Below are positions 27,064 to 35,381 of a stretch of 35,450 nt of DNA, piece by piece. The number at the start of each line of letters is the position of its first letter. Position 1 is the stretch's first letter. The translations under genes and the position numbers were made by a program. The notes beneath the pieces were generated by a model that ran no database searches, was not told the DNA's origin, and saw only the letters and a list, made by a program, of their open reading frames with translations. Origin of the DNA: Amoeboradix gromovi (lineage: Eukaryota; Sanchytriomycota; Sanchytriomycetes; Sanchytriales; Sanchytriaceae); assembly GCA_018985225.1 (NCBI GenBank), contig JADGIF010000025.1, forward strand, positions 1 through 35,450, in the 5' to 3' direction.

Positions 27064-27492
27064 TTGCGACGTCTAGAATTTTTGAAATTTATTGGTTCAG
27101 TTTGAGTTTCGAACACTATACACTATAAAAGAAGAAACAATTAATGTAGTCAATAAACAAATAATCTTAGTTTTATAAACCGCTGTAAGTTTTCAAATAT
27201 GTGTATTTCGACAACAGGCATCCTATTGTCTACTTCCAGAACTGGAAAACTTGCACAAGAATCATTGACTCTGAATTTAGATATAGAGGTTCACTCTAGT
27301 TAAAGCAATTTGTTACTTAAATTGAGTGTAAAGGATCCATGTCGAATTACTTAGAGCAGACCATCAATAGTATCGTAGTAAACAATCCAAAGCAAGATCG
27401 AATAAATTTATTGAGAAAGCGCAATCATAGTAGAACTAGAACAGTACAAGAGACATGACTTCTTTTCTTGGATATAATATACACTTTATTTA
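27064..27492. other. Intergenic stretch with a possible 39-aa ORF
   Basis: A plus-strand ATG at 27339 opens a 39-aa frame to 27458 (MSNYLEQTINSIVVNNPKQD, then a basic RKRNHSRTR end). It may be a small basic protein, a first exon, or chance. The rest is AT-rich leader of NodB-like 1 and trailer of NodB-like 2. Confidence 0.3.
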
Positions 27493-28294
27493 TTAAAAAA
27501 ACCATGACAATTTGTTAGCAGGACTAAAAGTGTTAGTTGGCTTTGCCGAAGATGAGGCTGATGTTGAAGATGTAGGTTCTGGGGTACTGGCCGTGGTGCA
27601 GTTTCCCCAATATTTGTTAGAGACACTAAAGCAGCTAGACAAGTCATTAAAGGATGCCTTGGTATTATTATAAAACCACGCTAACGTCGACCCAGTTATG
27701 TTGGACTCTGCAAACTCATTGACAAGAATAACATCTTTGGTAGCAGCAGCTAACAACTTTTTAATATCAGCTTCAGAAGTGGAAAAATCTTTAGGATCCA
27801 AAGACCACATTGTAGGATAGTAGTTATTGGCCAACAATATTTGATTGACTGAGTCACTAGGTACAGTATTAGTGTATGTTACAAATTTAGGAACAAGCCC
27901 AACTTTAGATAGCCAAATATCTTTCTCTGCGTTGACGACAGCCAAAATATCTGTGGTATACTTTTTGATAACATTCATGCCGACGCTAAGTTAACAAGAA
28001 ATACGAGTGACCATAATTGATTATCTGTTTAACGACAGTCCAATCAGTTGCTGCGTTGCTTTCAATTATAAATGTTCCGGTTACTTTAAGCATTGTCAAG
28101 GTGTTAAGCAGGTCTGTGGTGTGTGTACTAGGTCCATTATAGAATACCAATGCATTTCCACTTGCACACTGCGACTTCACTGGTGTGCTTTCTACACACA
28201 CGTTCACTATCGGTGCTCTTCGTTCTACTGCATGATCAGGCGTAAAATAGAACACCGCAGCTATTAAAACAAAAACACTCAAATAACGAAACAT
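27493..28294 (-). CDS. NodB-like (polysaccharide deacetylase-fold) secreted protein 2, probable pseudoenzyme
   Basis: Exons 28294-28005 and 27985-27493 give 260 aa, with the same layout as paralogue 1: signal peptide MFRYLSVFVLIAAVFYF, VFYNGP in place of the catalytic TFDDGP, GTFIIESNAATDW, YGHSVGMNVIKKY, and a Ser/Thr linker ending NTFSPANKLSWFF. Long blocks are almost identical at the DNA level, including the intron, while others (around residues 70-80 and the C-terminal third) have diverged. The two stop-proximal AATAAA signals overlap each other and the stop. Divergent from the chitin deacetylase (115 bp between ATGs), suggesting co-expression in wall remodelling. Confidence 0.82.
27986..28004 (-). 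other. 19-nt intron (NodB-like 2)
   Basis: Minus strand GTATTTCTTGTTAACTTAG, identical to the intron of the paralogue, with the same exon junction. Confidence 0.9.
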
Positions 28295-28409
28295 TTGCGA
28301 CGTCTGGGATTTTTGAAATTTTAATTAATTTTCGCAAAGGGCATCGTAAACGGAACGCAAGCGCCATTTGGTGAGACGTTTATTGAGATACGCTATTAAT
28401 TTGAAACAA
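28295..28409. promoter_or_regulatory. Divergent promoter, NodB-like 2 / chitin deacetylase
   Basis: Only 115 bp separate the two start codons. The first 35 bp upstream of both NodB-like genes (TTTGCGACGTCT...) are shared by the paralogues, so a promoter element was duplicated with them. Confidence 0.45.
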
Positions 28410-29472
28410 ATGAATATCTTAATATCTTTAATTACCGCTCAATCTTGTGGACCCAACAAAGGTTCGTGTAAAAAATCAGGATGCTCTCAATGGGGGTGGT
28501 GTGGTAGCACATTAGCACATACCAGCGGGAATTGTCTTGCTCAATTCTCGGATGCTGGATTTTGTTTACCTCTAGGCCCTACTACAGTTACTTTTTCTGG
28601 CGAATCTACAGACGGCAAATGTGGCCTAACTAAAGGAAAAATGGGATGTCCAGCTGGTTCCTGTTGCTCGCAATGGGGATGGTGCGGTATTGGTACTGCT
28701 TGGTGTCAATCCAGTGCCTCAAATAACAAACCGGCTGTAACTACAACACCGCCTACAGCTGCCCCATCGCCACCGGTACCTACGACCTCTGCAAATTCCC
28801 CTAAACTGCCGCAAACAGCACCATTCACAAACTGTATAAATAACAAAGAAGTTGCCTTGACAATTGATGATGGTCCAGATAACACAATTACACCTAAAGT
28901 TATTGATTTGTTGACTAGCAAAGGCATTCCAGCCACATTCTTTCAAATTGGTGTTAACATTCAGGGCCAACCAACTGGTGTGGCTGCTATCAAAGCAGCA
29001 CTTGCTGCTAGGCCAGATCTCTTTAATGTTGCAAGTCACACGTGGTCTCATTTAGATTCCATCCTAGCAACGACAGATGTTACAGGTGAAGCGCAGAAGG
29101 TCAACGATATCATGAAAAGCACTTACGGTATAAAGCCTAGGTTTTTTAGACCACCTTTTGGAGATTGGAATTCACCTGCTTTGAAGATCTGGAACGACAT
29201 GGGCATGTATGCTATTTCCTGGTCAGTTGGTATTTATGATTTATGTAGACTCAAATGACTGGCAATACTCGCCTGATAAAGTTAAAGTTATGGCTAGTGT
29301 CAATAAGGACTTTGCAGTTGATCAGGACATTGGACACATCATTTTATGCCATGATTTGTACACAGTTTGCACAATTGAATTACTACCTCAAATAGTAGAT
29401 TTATTCCAAGGAAAAGGATACAAATTTGTAACATTACAACAATGCTTAGGTGGAGTAACTCCGTATCAATAA
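28410..29472 (+). CDS. Chitin deacetylase with two hevein-type chitin-binding domains, one 19-nt intron
   Basis: Exons 28410-29229 and 29249-29472 give 347 aa. Two CBM18 modules occur at about 13-52 (GCSQWGWCGS) and 70-99 (GSCCSQWGWCGIG), then a Pro/Thr linker and the CE4 NodB domain: motif 1 TIDDGP (151-156), motif 2 SHTWSHLD with metal His210 and His214, motif 3 RPPFGDW (247-253), motif 4 SWSVDSNDW formed only after splicing, and motif 5 ILCHDLY. All catalytic residues are present, so it should convert chitin to chitosan in the wall or hide chitin from hosts. Unspliced, it stops after VGIYDLCRLK. The N-terminal signal is unusually short; ATG 28410 was chosen over an upstream TTG. The stop lies inside AATAAA. 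Confidence 0.95.
29230..29248 (+). other. 19-nt intron (chitin deacetylase)
   Basis: GTATTTATGATTTATGTAG. Removal creates the conserved SWSVDSNDWQY of CE4 deacetylases. This intron lacks the TAATTTAG end of the others, so the branch-site motif is variable. Confidence 0.92.
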
Positions 29473-29515
29473 ACTCTCCTTTGTAAAATTGTATTTTTCA
29501 CCACATTTATAGATA

Positions 29516-29890
29516 GGATACCAAATGTAAAAACTAGACCAAGTCGTCTTTAAAGAAGGTGCTCCATAAGGAGGAAACACTATTATTAATAAAGGATCTT
29601 CTTTCATTAATGTAGTTCCTCTCTTTAAAATAAAACAAGATGACCCACTATATCTTTCGAATAAGGTCTTTGAGTGTCTTGTCTGTTCCTTTTTCTTTTT
29701 GATAACTTATTTTTGTTTCTCTTCTTCTTGTTAATCATTGTTTCTAAGATTTTAATGGATGGAAGCTTTTACACTAAAATAGTTTACTTGAACCAATCAG
29801 ATTAGTTTAGTTTACTAACAGTTAACACACACTTGAAATAATGATTAAACCATTTCAGAAAGTTAGTCTAGTTTTTATATTTGATGTCCC
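29516..29890. mobile_element. MITE copy 2 (about 375 bp), inverse of copy 1
   Basis: Left end (AGGATACCAAATGTAAAAAC) is a diverged terminal repeat and the right end (TTTTTATATTTGATGTCCC) is well kept. The interior matches the reverse complement of 25789-26198 over almost its whole length with small indels. It lies 43 bp after the chitin deacetylase stop. Confidence 0.82.
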
Positions 29891-30374
29891 AGATGTTAAC
29901 GTAATACTTAAACAAATCAGCTCAGTAAATGTGGTTATTAGAGACGCTACTTAAGATGAAAATCGGACAGTATGAAGTTCTAATGCTGCAAAAGTAATCT
30001 TGCGATCGCATTGTAAAATTTCGCTGATAATAGTAATCTAGTCAAAAGATTGCTTTCTACAATTCTACCAAGCAATTTATTTATACCTAAATAATCTGTA
30101 CGATACGAATGCGTCTATTTTTAGAAATAGAACTGAATTAGCATCAATTGTTCTTATGAAGATAACCAAACACACAATAAATGTGAGTAAACAATCTTCA
30201 TGTTAGATGGGGAATCTCCGTAAATGATGATTTATAGCACTTTATTAAGTCCTAGATTTCTGGAAAAACGAGAATTGCCACAAAATGCTACGAAGCCTGA
30301 AATAGCTATGGAAATTTTCGCCAACGCTGATGAAAATGCGGCTTTCATTTGAGTTTTAAAAATTAAAAATTTAT
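29891..30374. other. Intergenic stretch with a degenerate Fanzor-like tail (copy J)
   Basis: On the minus strand 30285-30244 reads CAATTCTCGTTTTTCCAG followed by AAATCTAGGACTTAA, a decayed version of the Fanzor-like right end. The rest is AT-rich with no gene seen. It holds the trailer of ELP2, whose stop overlaps AATAAA. Confidence 0.45.
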
Positions 30375-32384
30375 TCAGTCTTGTATATTGTCTATCAATA
30401 TTGTGCAATCTGCGCTACAACTAGCCAATATGGGTAGAAATGGGTGGTAACAAAGCCTATTCACTGTCATTGAATGCTTTCTGATTTCGATACCGTTTTC
30501 AACTACACTACCATCCTCCATCCCTATAGCAAATTTACCATCACGATACGCTACGCTAGTACAACTTTGTTTGTAATTCTCGCTTTTAACCAGGCAAATA
30601 TTTCCATCATCTATTTTCCAATATTTTACACTTTTGTCCCGAGAACAAGAGACAAAGTTGCTATTGTCGATCCAGCATGTATCCCAAACAATCCTAGAAT
30701 GAGCTTTTACTGTCATACTGCTCCAGTCTTTGGTATTAAACACATGAATGCTTCGATCTCTTCCTACAGACAATAAATACTCACCGTTTTCAGAATATTT
30801 TAGTCTAGTTATGGTCAATTTATGTCCTTTTAAGACTTGCATGAGATTCCATGCACATTCCTGATCTTTCAATCCAGTTGTCATTTCATAGACCCTTATC
30901 ACAGCTTGTTCCACACTTGTTGCTTTGCAGCTTATTGCAATCTGAATATTACCTTCGTAGTCATGGGTATCTATGGCATACACATTATCGCCGCATCCAT
31001 AGAGCTTCTGCAACTCGGGCCACAGAGTATGTTGCAGTAGCTGAGATTCAACAGGGAAATCAGTTTGCTTCAATGTCGCTGAAAACACTTTGTCAGTACC
31101 ATAGCTTTGAAACCTGTCTTTCATAAGCACTTTTTCGTCTACCTCAGTGTTTGATGAAGTGTATATTGCTTTGTTGCTTAATCCCAAAGCAGGTAGAGAT
31201 GCTCCTATTGCTTTGTTATCAAGAATTGTAGTAAACTTATCTGTTTTTACAAACTCACATTTTTCCAATCTTTTAATAAATACAGATGGTACTCCGAAGA
31301 CTCTCGCGACCTTCTCTTCCCCGGCACTGACCAGAACAGTTCCTACTCCGAGCGTTTGCATCAGATAGCCATGGACCTGGGGTCTACTTAATTCCTTGAA
31401 TTGCAGTTTATTGTTTATCCTACACGGAGCATATAATCTTGTGGTTCTGTCTATACCACAAGAAAACAAACAACCACTGCTATGCCATTGAATATCCGTT
31501 ACAGATAAATTGTGACCACTAGTTCCAGGCTGAATAATAAAATTGTCATTCTCATGGACCCACTTAACAAGGGCACCTCTATGAGTAACGCCGAATACAA
31601 TTAGATTCGGCGATTTTATCGCTGCAACGCTCTGAATTTGACCCATTCCCAAAGAACCAAACATATGAGCTTCCCATTGATTATCAGAGTACTGATAATG
31701 GATAATAGACTGATCTGCGCTGCAGCTGAACCAGTCTCCATTATTGTACGGAGACTTAGCCACTGCTAGGACCCAATCTGAGTGATCACTCAAAACTGTT
31801 TCCAACCATAACTTCACTTTGTCGTTTGGTTTGTATTTATAGATGCGGAGAGTCATATCGTTAGACGAAGTAGCCAAATACCAATAGTTATTGAAGTGCT
31901 GCCATTCTACGCCAGTTACAAAGCTTTGATTATCACTTATTTTGTAGATTATGTCCAGGTTCATATCAAGTAAATACACATTGTTTCTAGAAGTACCAAC
32001 CGCTAGTGTTTTAGTGGATGGTTCATAGGATATGTCACATGTTAACTCATTCAGGTTCTTCGATTTTACAACAACTCCATCCTTTAGCGTTTCTATGCAC
32101 TGCTTAGAGCTAACAATAAAGAACCCATTTGCATACACTATACATTGACCGGAAAAATGCTCAAATTGCTCTTGTTGACCATCTCTAATAACACCATAAT
32201 GCTTTGTACAGACATACGCAATAATTTCTTCGTGAACTGAAAAGTGTGACAACGGTGATTCCGTATTATATATTTTAAGGCAGTTCAGATCTTCGTCAAA
32301 TATACAGAGACATTTATACCCTTGAACAACGATGCAGTGATCGCCGTAGGGTTTGACTTTTTGCCAGCCAGATATCAACTGCAT
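30375..32384 (-). CDS. ELP2: Elongator complex subunit 2 (WD40 protein)
   Basis: 669-aa protein with two seven-bladed WD40 propellers, the scaffold of Elongator (Elp1-3) that with Elp4-6 modifies U34 of tRNAs. Recognisable Elp2 segments: SGHNLSVTDIQWHSSGCLFS, CGIDRTTRLYAP, the inter-propeller ELSRPQVHGYLMQTLGVG, VLVSAGEEKVARVFGVP, HTLWPELQKLYGCGDNVYAI and the last blades (LLSVGRDRSIHVFNTKDW, VSCSRDKSVKYWKI). Yeast Elp2 is 788 aa; loops are shortened. The TGA stop overlaps AATAAA (TGAATAAA). Its ATG is only 20 bp from that of the divergent PhoD-like gene. Confidence 0.93.
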   Translation of the reverse strand: MQLISGWQKVKPYGDHCIVVQGYKCLCIFDEDLNCLKIYNTESPLSHFSVHEEIIAYVCTKHYGVIRDGQQEQFEHFSGQCIVYANGFFIVSSKQCIETLKDGVVVKSKNLNELTCDISYEPSTKTLAVGTSRNNVYLLDMNLDIIYKISDNQSFVTGVEWQHFNNYWYLATSSNDMTLRIYKYKPNDKVKLWLETVLSDHSDWVLAVAKSPYNNGDWFSCSADQSIIHYQYSDNQWEAHMFGSLGMGQIQSVAAIKSPNLIVFGVTHRGALVKWVHENDNFIIQPGTSGHNLSVTDIQWHSSGCLFSCGIDRTTRLYAPCRINNKLQFKELSRPQVHGYLMQTLGVGTVLVSAGEEKVARVFGVPSVFIKRLEKCEFVKTDKFTTILDNKAIGASLPALGLSNKAIYTSSNTEVDEKVLMKDRFQSYGTDKVFSATLKQTDFPVESQLLQHTLWPELQKLYGCGDNVYAIDTHDYEGNIQIAISCKATSVEQAVIRVYEMTTGLKDQECAWNLMQVLKGHKLTITRLKYSENGEYLLSVGRDRSIHVFNTKDWSSMTVKAHSRIVWDTCWIDNSNFVSCSRDKSVKYWKIDDGNICLVKSENYKQSCTSVAYRDGKFAIGMEDGSVVENGIEIRKHSMTVNRLCYHPFLPILASCSADCTILIDNIQD

Positions 32385-32404
32385 TGTTTAACCCTCGTTT
32401 GAAC

Positions 32405-33889
32405 ATGTACATTTGGGCAGTGGCAACCACTAACAAATTGTACTTAAGAATCGAGAAGCATGCAAGTTTGAGTATTAACAGTCTGGAAGCAGTAATAGAA
32501 AAGTCTATTCTATACAGAAATGGTGACTTTGAATTGCACAACGTGACTTTTACTAACTTATCACCCAATACCCAGTACAAACTCATGGTTGACAACAAAG
32601 AGTACATATATAGCACTCTGGGTACAGGCAAGAATGATTTTACCATAATGGCTGGTGCTTGTTCAAAATACAAATCCAACTCATTTGCTGAGAGACCCTC
32701 CAACATTGCATTTATGGTGCACATTGGGGACTTGTATTATGCCGATATTACAGATAATAGCATCGATAGCTACGCTGATCAGTTTAGATTGAAATTTCAA
32801 ATTGAAAATCAAAACGGGAGGAATAGCAAAAGTATATTTGAAGATAGTTTGTTTTACTATATATACGATGATCATGACTTCAGTGACAATAATAGCAACT
32901 CTGCGTCGAGTAGCCATACTGCAGGCACAGTCAGTCACAAAATATTCGCCCCGCAATTACCGAATGATGCACCTTATCTAAACGCTACTTTTAATGAGCC
33001 GAAAGTGGCGAACAAAATACTAGATGCTCGTTCTTTATTCACTCCTGCTTACAAATCATTTACTAATAACAATATTCGCTTTGTTATCATGGATTTACGA
33101 GCAGACCAGGATCCAAGTAGAATGATGGATCAATGGCAAAAAAGCCAAATAGAAGCAGAACTGGCTAACTCTGCAAAATACGATGCAATTATAGTATTTA
33201 GTAGCTTGCCTTTCAATGGAATTGAGTCAGCTACTAGTGAGCCCGATAAATGGATGCATCATGTAGCAGATCGCGCGTGGTTTAGTAACTTGGTCTCTGA
33301 GCACAGCGTATCAAATCTTGTGATGGTAGCTGGAGATGCTCATATGTTGGCATATGATGACGGAACAAACAACGATTTTGGAAGTGATGGACCGGCGGGG
33401 TTTCCAATATTTCAATGCGCGCCACTTTCAAATTACGGTAGTTGCAAAGGCGGTCCTTATACAACACCACCTTTTACGCATAAATATTATGTTAATCACT
33501 ATTATTGTTTATTCGATTTTAAATTTGAAAATAATAAATTGTGTATCATAGGAAAAGGAATGCAATCTGGATCAAGCACTCCGGTGTTTGAGCAGCAGTT
33601 ATGTAGAGGTGCAACTGATTCTTGGATTAAAATGGGCAATAAGGGCTCCACTACGTATCCATGCGTGATTCCATTGTTCCCTGTGTGGCTAGTAATACTA
33701 ATAATACTCGTTGCATTTATATTAACAAGCTGCGGACTGTTTTTATGTTATAGATGTTATAAAAGAAGAAAAAGAAATATGTTAGTGCAAATGCCTGAAA
33801 ACACTAACATTGAGATGAGTAATTCAATTTCAGCAAGCAACAATTCAGAAAACCTTGTGCAGAGAAAGATAATTACTCAAGAGTCTTGA
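32405..33889 (+). CDS. PhoD-like metallophosphatase with C-terminal membrane anchor
   Basis: 494 aa from ATG 32405. An N-terminal Fn3-like PhoD_N strand region (1-70; NLSPNTQYKLMVDNKEYIYS) is followed by the metallophosphatase core: MAGACSKY, HIGDLYYAD (106-114), YDDHDFSDNN (155-164), VIMDLRADQDPS and MVAGDAHMLAYDD, which hold the metal-binding Asp, Asn and His residues of PhoD alkaline phosphatases or phosphodiesterases. A TM helix (PVWLVILIILVAFILTSCGL) and a basic, then Ser/Asn-rich cytosolic tail close the protein. A signal peptide is expected for this topology but is not seen; an upstream exon could be hidden. The TTG at 32384 was not taken as start. Confidence 0.88.
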   Translation: MYIWAVATTNKLYLRIEKHASLSINSLEAVIEKSILYRNGDFELHNVTFTNLSPNTQYKLMVDNKEYIYSTLGTGKNDFTIMAGACSKYKSNSFAERPSNIAFMVHIGDLYYADITDNSIDSYADQFRLKFQIENQNGRNSKSIFEDSLFYYIYDDHDFSDNNSNSASSSHTAGTVSHKIFAPQLPNDAPYLNATFNEPKVANKILDARSLFTPAYKSFTNNNIRFVIMDLRADQDPSRMMDQWQKSQIEAELANSAKYDAIIVFSSLPFNGIESATSEPDKWMHHVADRAWFSNLVSEHSVSNLVMVAGDAHMLAYDDGTNNDFGSDGPAGFPIFQCAPLSNYGSCKGGPYTTPPFTHKYYVNHYYCLFDFKFENNKLCIIGKGMQSGSSTPVFEQQLCRGATDSWIKMGNKGSTTYPCVIPLFPVWLVILIILVAFILTSCGLFLCYRCYKRRKRNMLVQMPENTNIEMSNSISASNNSENLVQRKIITQES

Positions 33890-34590
33890 TAACTGACTTA
33901 ATTCATTGTTTGAAACCAACCATTCTTAAAGCTTCAAATTTACGTCGAAAGGCGTATCGTCTAAAGAGTACAACCTGTCCCAAAGAATAATCAACTATAC
34001 TTTCACATCCGAGTTTTGCATCTAGAAGACAGACTTATAAAATCCTAGTCATGTAGTGCAATAGAAGCAAGATACAGCCAATGCTGGTGGTACAACTGCT
34101 TTAAAAAGTCAGGCTGGATAAATTGAGAAAAGTACTTCATATGTTATCAACTGGAGTTTGGCGAATTAATTCTCACTTCATATCTTCCCTTGAAACTTGA
34201 ATTTGGCCTTTCTTAGGAGACATTTGATCGTAAACTGAAGTCTCTTCTAACAAGAAATCTCATTGTTTAGTATATCTTTCTTACTCTATAATGTTGCCAT
34301 ATTTTTGTGTTCCTCTGTCTCATGATAAGAAGTGCTGCGTTAAGTCTGGCAACGTAAAACAAAAAATTTTGGCGATTATCTTGGTAGAGCCAATATTTTG
34401 TTATTGGGTTAGTCGCGTTAATCGCTAATGACAAGGTTGGAATACCCTTATTGTTGTCTCTATTATCGTTTGGAATTGGATGGAAGCAGTAACACTACTA
34501 CATAAATATTTTTGTTGGATAAACAGCAGCCGAAACACTTGGGTAGCCGTGGAATGACAGATATATTTGTACAATAGCAAATTACAATAA
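33890..34590. other. Intergenic stretch, nothing recognised
   Basis: About 700 bp of AT-rich sequence without a convincing ORF, tRNA, or copy of the repeat families found elsewhere. It is the longest repeat-free spacer in the window and could hold a non-coding RNA or a decayed gene. Confidence 0.4.
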
Positions 34591-35346
34591 ATGTTTTATT
34601 TAATTAAAATCTCAAACTCTATTAACATAAGCTACCCCACTCAGGGTATTCAAGGAGAAATCATGGAAAGCTGCAATTTACAGAACTTACCAAAGCAATG
34701 TTCACTACCTACAGAATGCGAGTTTAAATTCAGTGGTAATTTGAAACTCCTAGTAGATCAAGTGAGTGAATGTAACAGATGTAAGAATGACTATATAAGT
34801 GTACTTACCTGTTTAGGATCGAATTCTACTATGTACAAAGATTGTCAGCTGAGTTGGGACTTAAAATGTAGTCGGATAGACAACGAAAACTGTTATGCGA
34901 ACACCCTTTCTCACTTAAATCGCAGATATAATGATACAGATCAAATCAACTTTGACTTGTTAAATAATACTAATCCTGGATTCGAGTGCAATGAGTGTAC
35001 CAGGCAGTTTATTACAATGTCGAATCTGATGAAATCAATTGACTCTGCTTCAAATCAAGTTGTAAAAGATCATTGCGGTTCTGGCTTCTTGGATGATGTT
35101 CGAATACTTGCACTTGACCCCTATAAATGGGAATTACTATATTTAATTGGGGGATTTATGTCCTTCTTTTTAATAATTATAATTTGCATTTTTGTCTACA
35201 AATACAAAAAAGGTCCAGAGTCTTTTAAACCACTCTCTGAGAAAGAGCCATCAACAGTCCGCAGAATTAGTTTATTTTCATCTCCTATATCTGATTTAAA
35301 TTTGAATGGACCGAATGAGGCACAATCTAAAAGCGTGACATTTTAA
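34591..35346 (+). CDS. Cys-rich single-pass membrane protein
   Basis: 251 aa. The N-terminal two thirds contain about sixteen cysteines in paired patterns (CNLQNLPKQC, CEFKF, CNRCKND, CLGSNS, CQLSWDLKC, CNECTRQF) and several N-glycosylation sequons, as in an extracellular domain. One TM helix at about 185-207 (LLYLIGGFMSFFLIIIICIF) is followed by basic YKYKK and a Ser/Pro cytosolic tail. The first 15 residues are only weakly signal-like. It resembles fungal Cys-rich membrane proteins of unknown function in layout; no family is named. It ends 36 bp before the next TIR element. Confidence 0.68.
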   Translation: MFYLIKISNSINISYPTQGIQGEIMESCNLQNLPKQCSLPTECEFKFSGNLKLLVDQVSECNRCKNDYISVLTCLGSNSTMYKDCQLSWDLKCSRIDNENCYANTLSHLNRRYNDTDQINFDLLNNTNPGFECNECTRQFITMSNLMKSIDSASNQVVKDHCGSGFLDDVRILALDPYKWELLYLIGGFMSFFLIIIICIFVYKYKKGPESFKPLSEKEPSTVRRISLFSSPISDLNLNGPNEAQSKSVTF

Positions 35347-35381
35347 AGTTTTTAGATAGGACATCATGAATTGAAGCATAA

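Noticed and set aside
11629-29248. Sequencing errors or pseudogenisation to explain the broken frames in LIM, FYR, SulP, NodB-like and chitin deacetylase genes
   Set aside because: Each break is mended by removing a 19-21 nt GTA...TAG segment at exactly the conserved motif, with a shared 3' consensus; random lesions would not do that.
2978-30285. CRISPR array as explanation for the repeats
   Set aside because: Copies are dispersed, long, in both orientations and contain remnants of a coding region; there is no regular repeat-spacer pattern.
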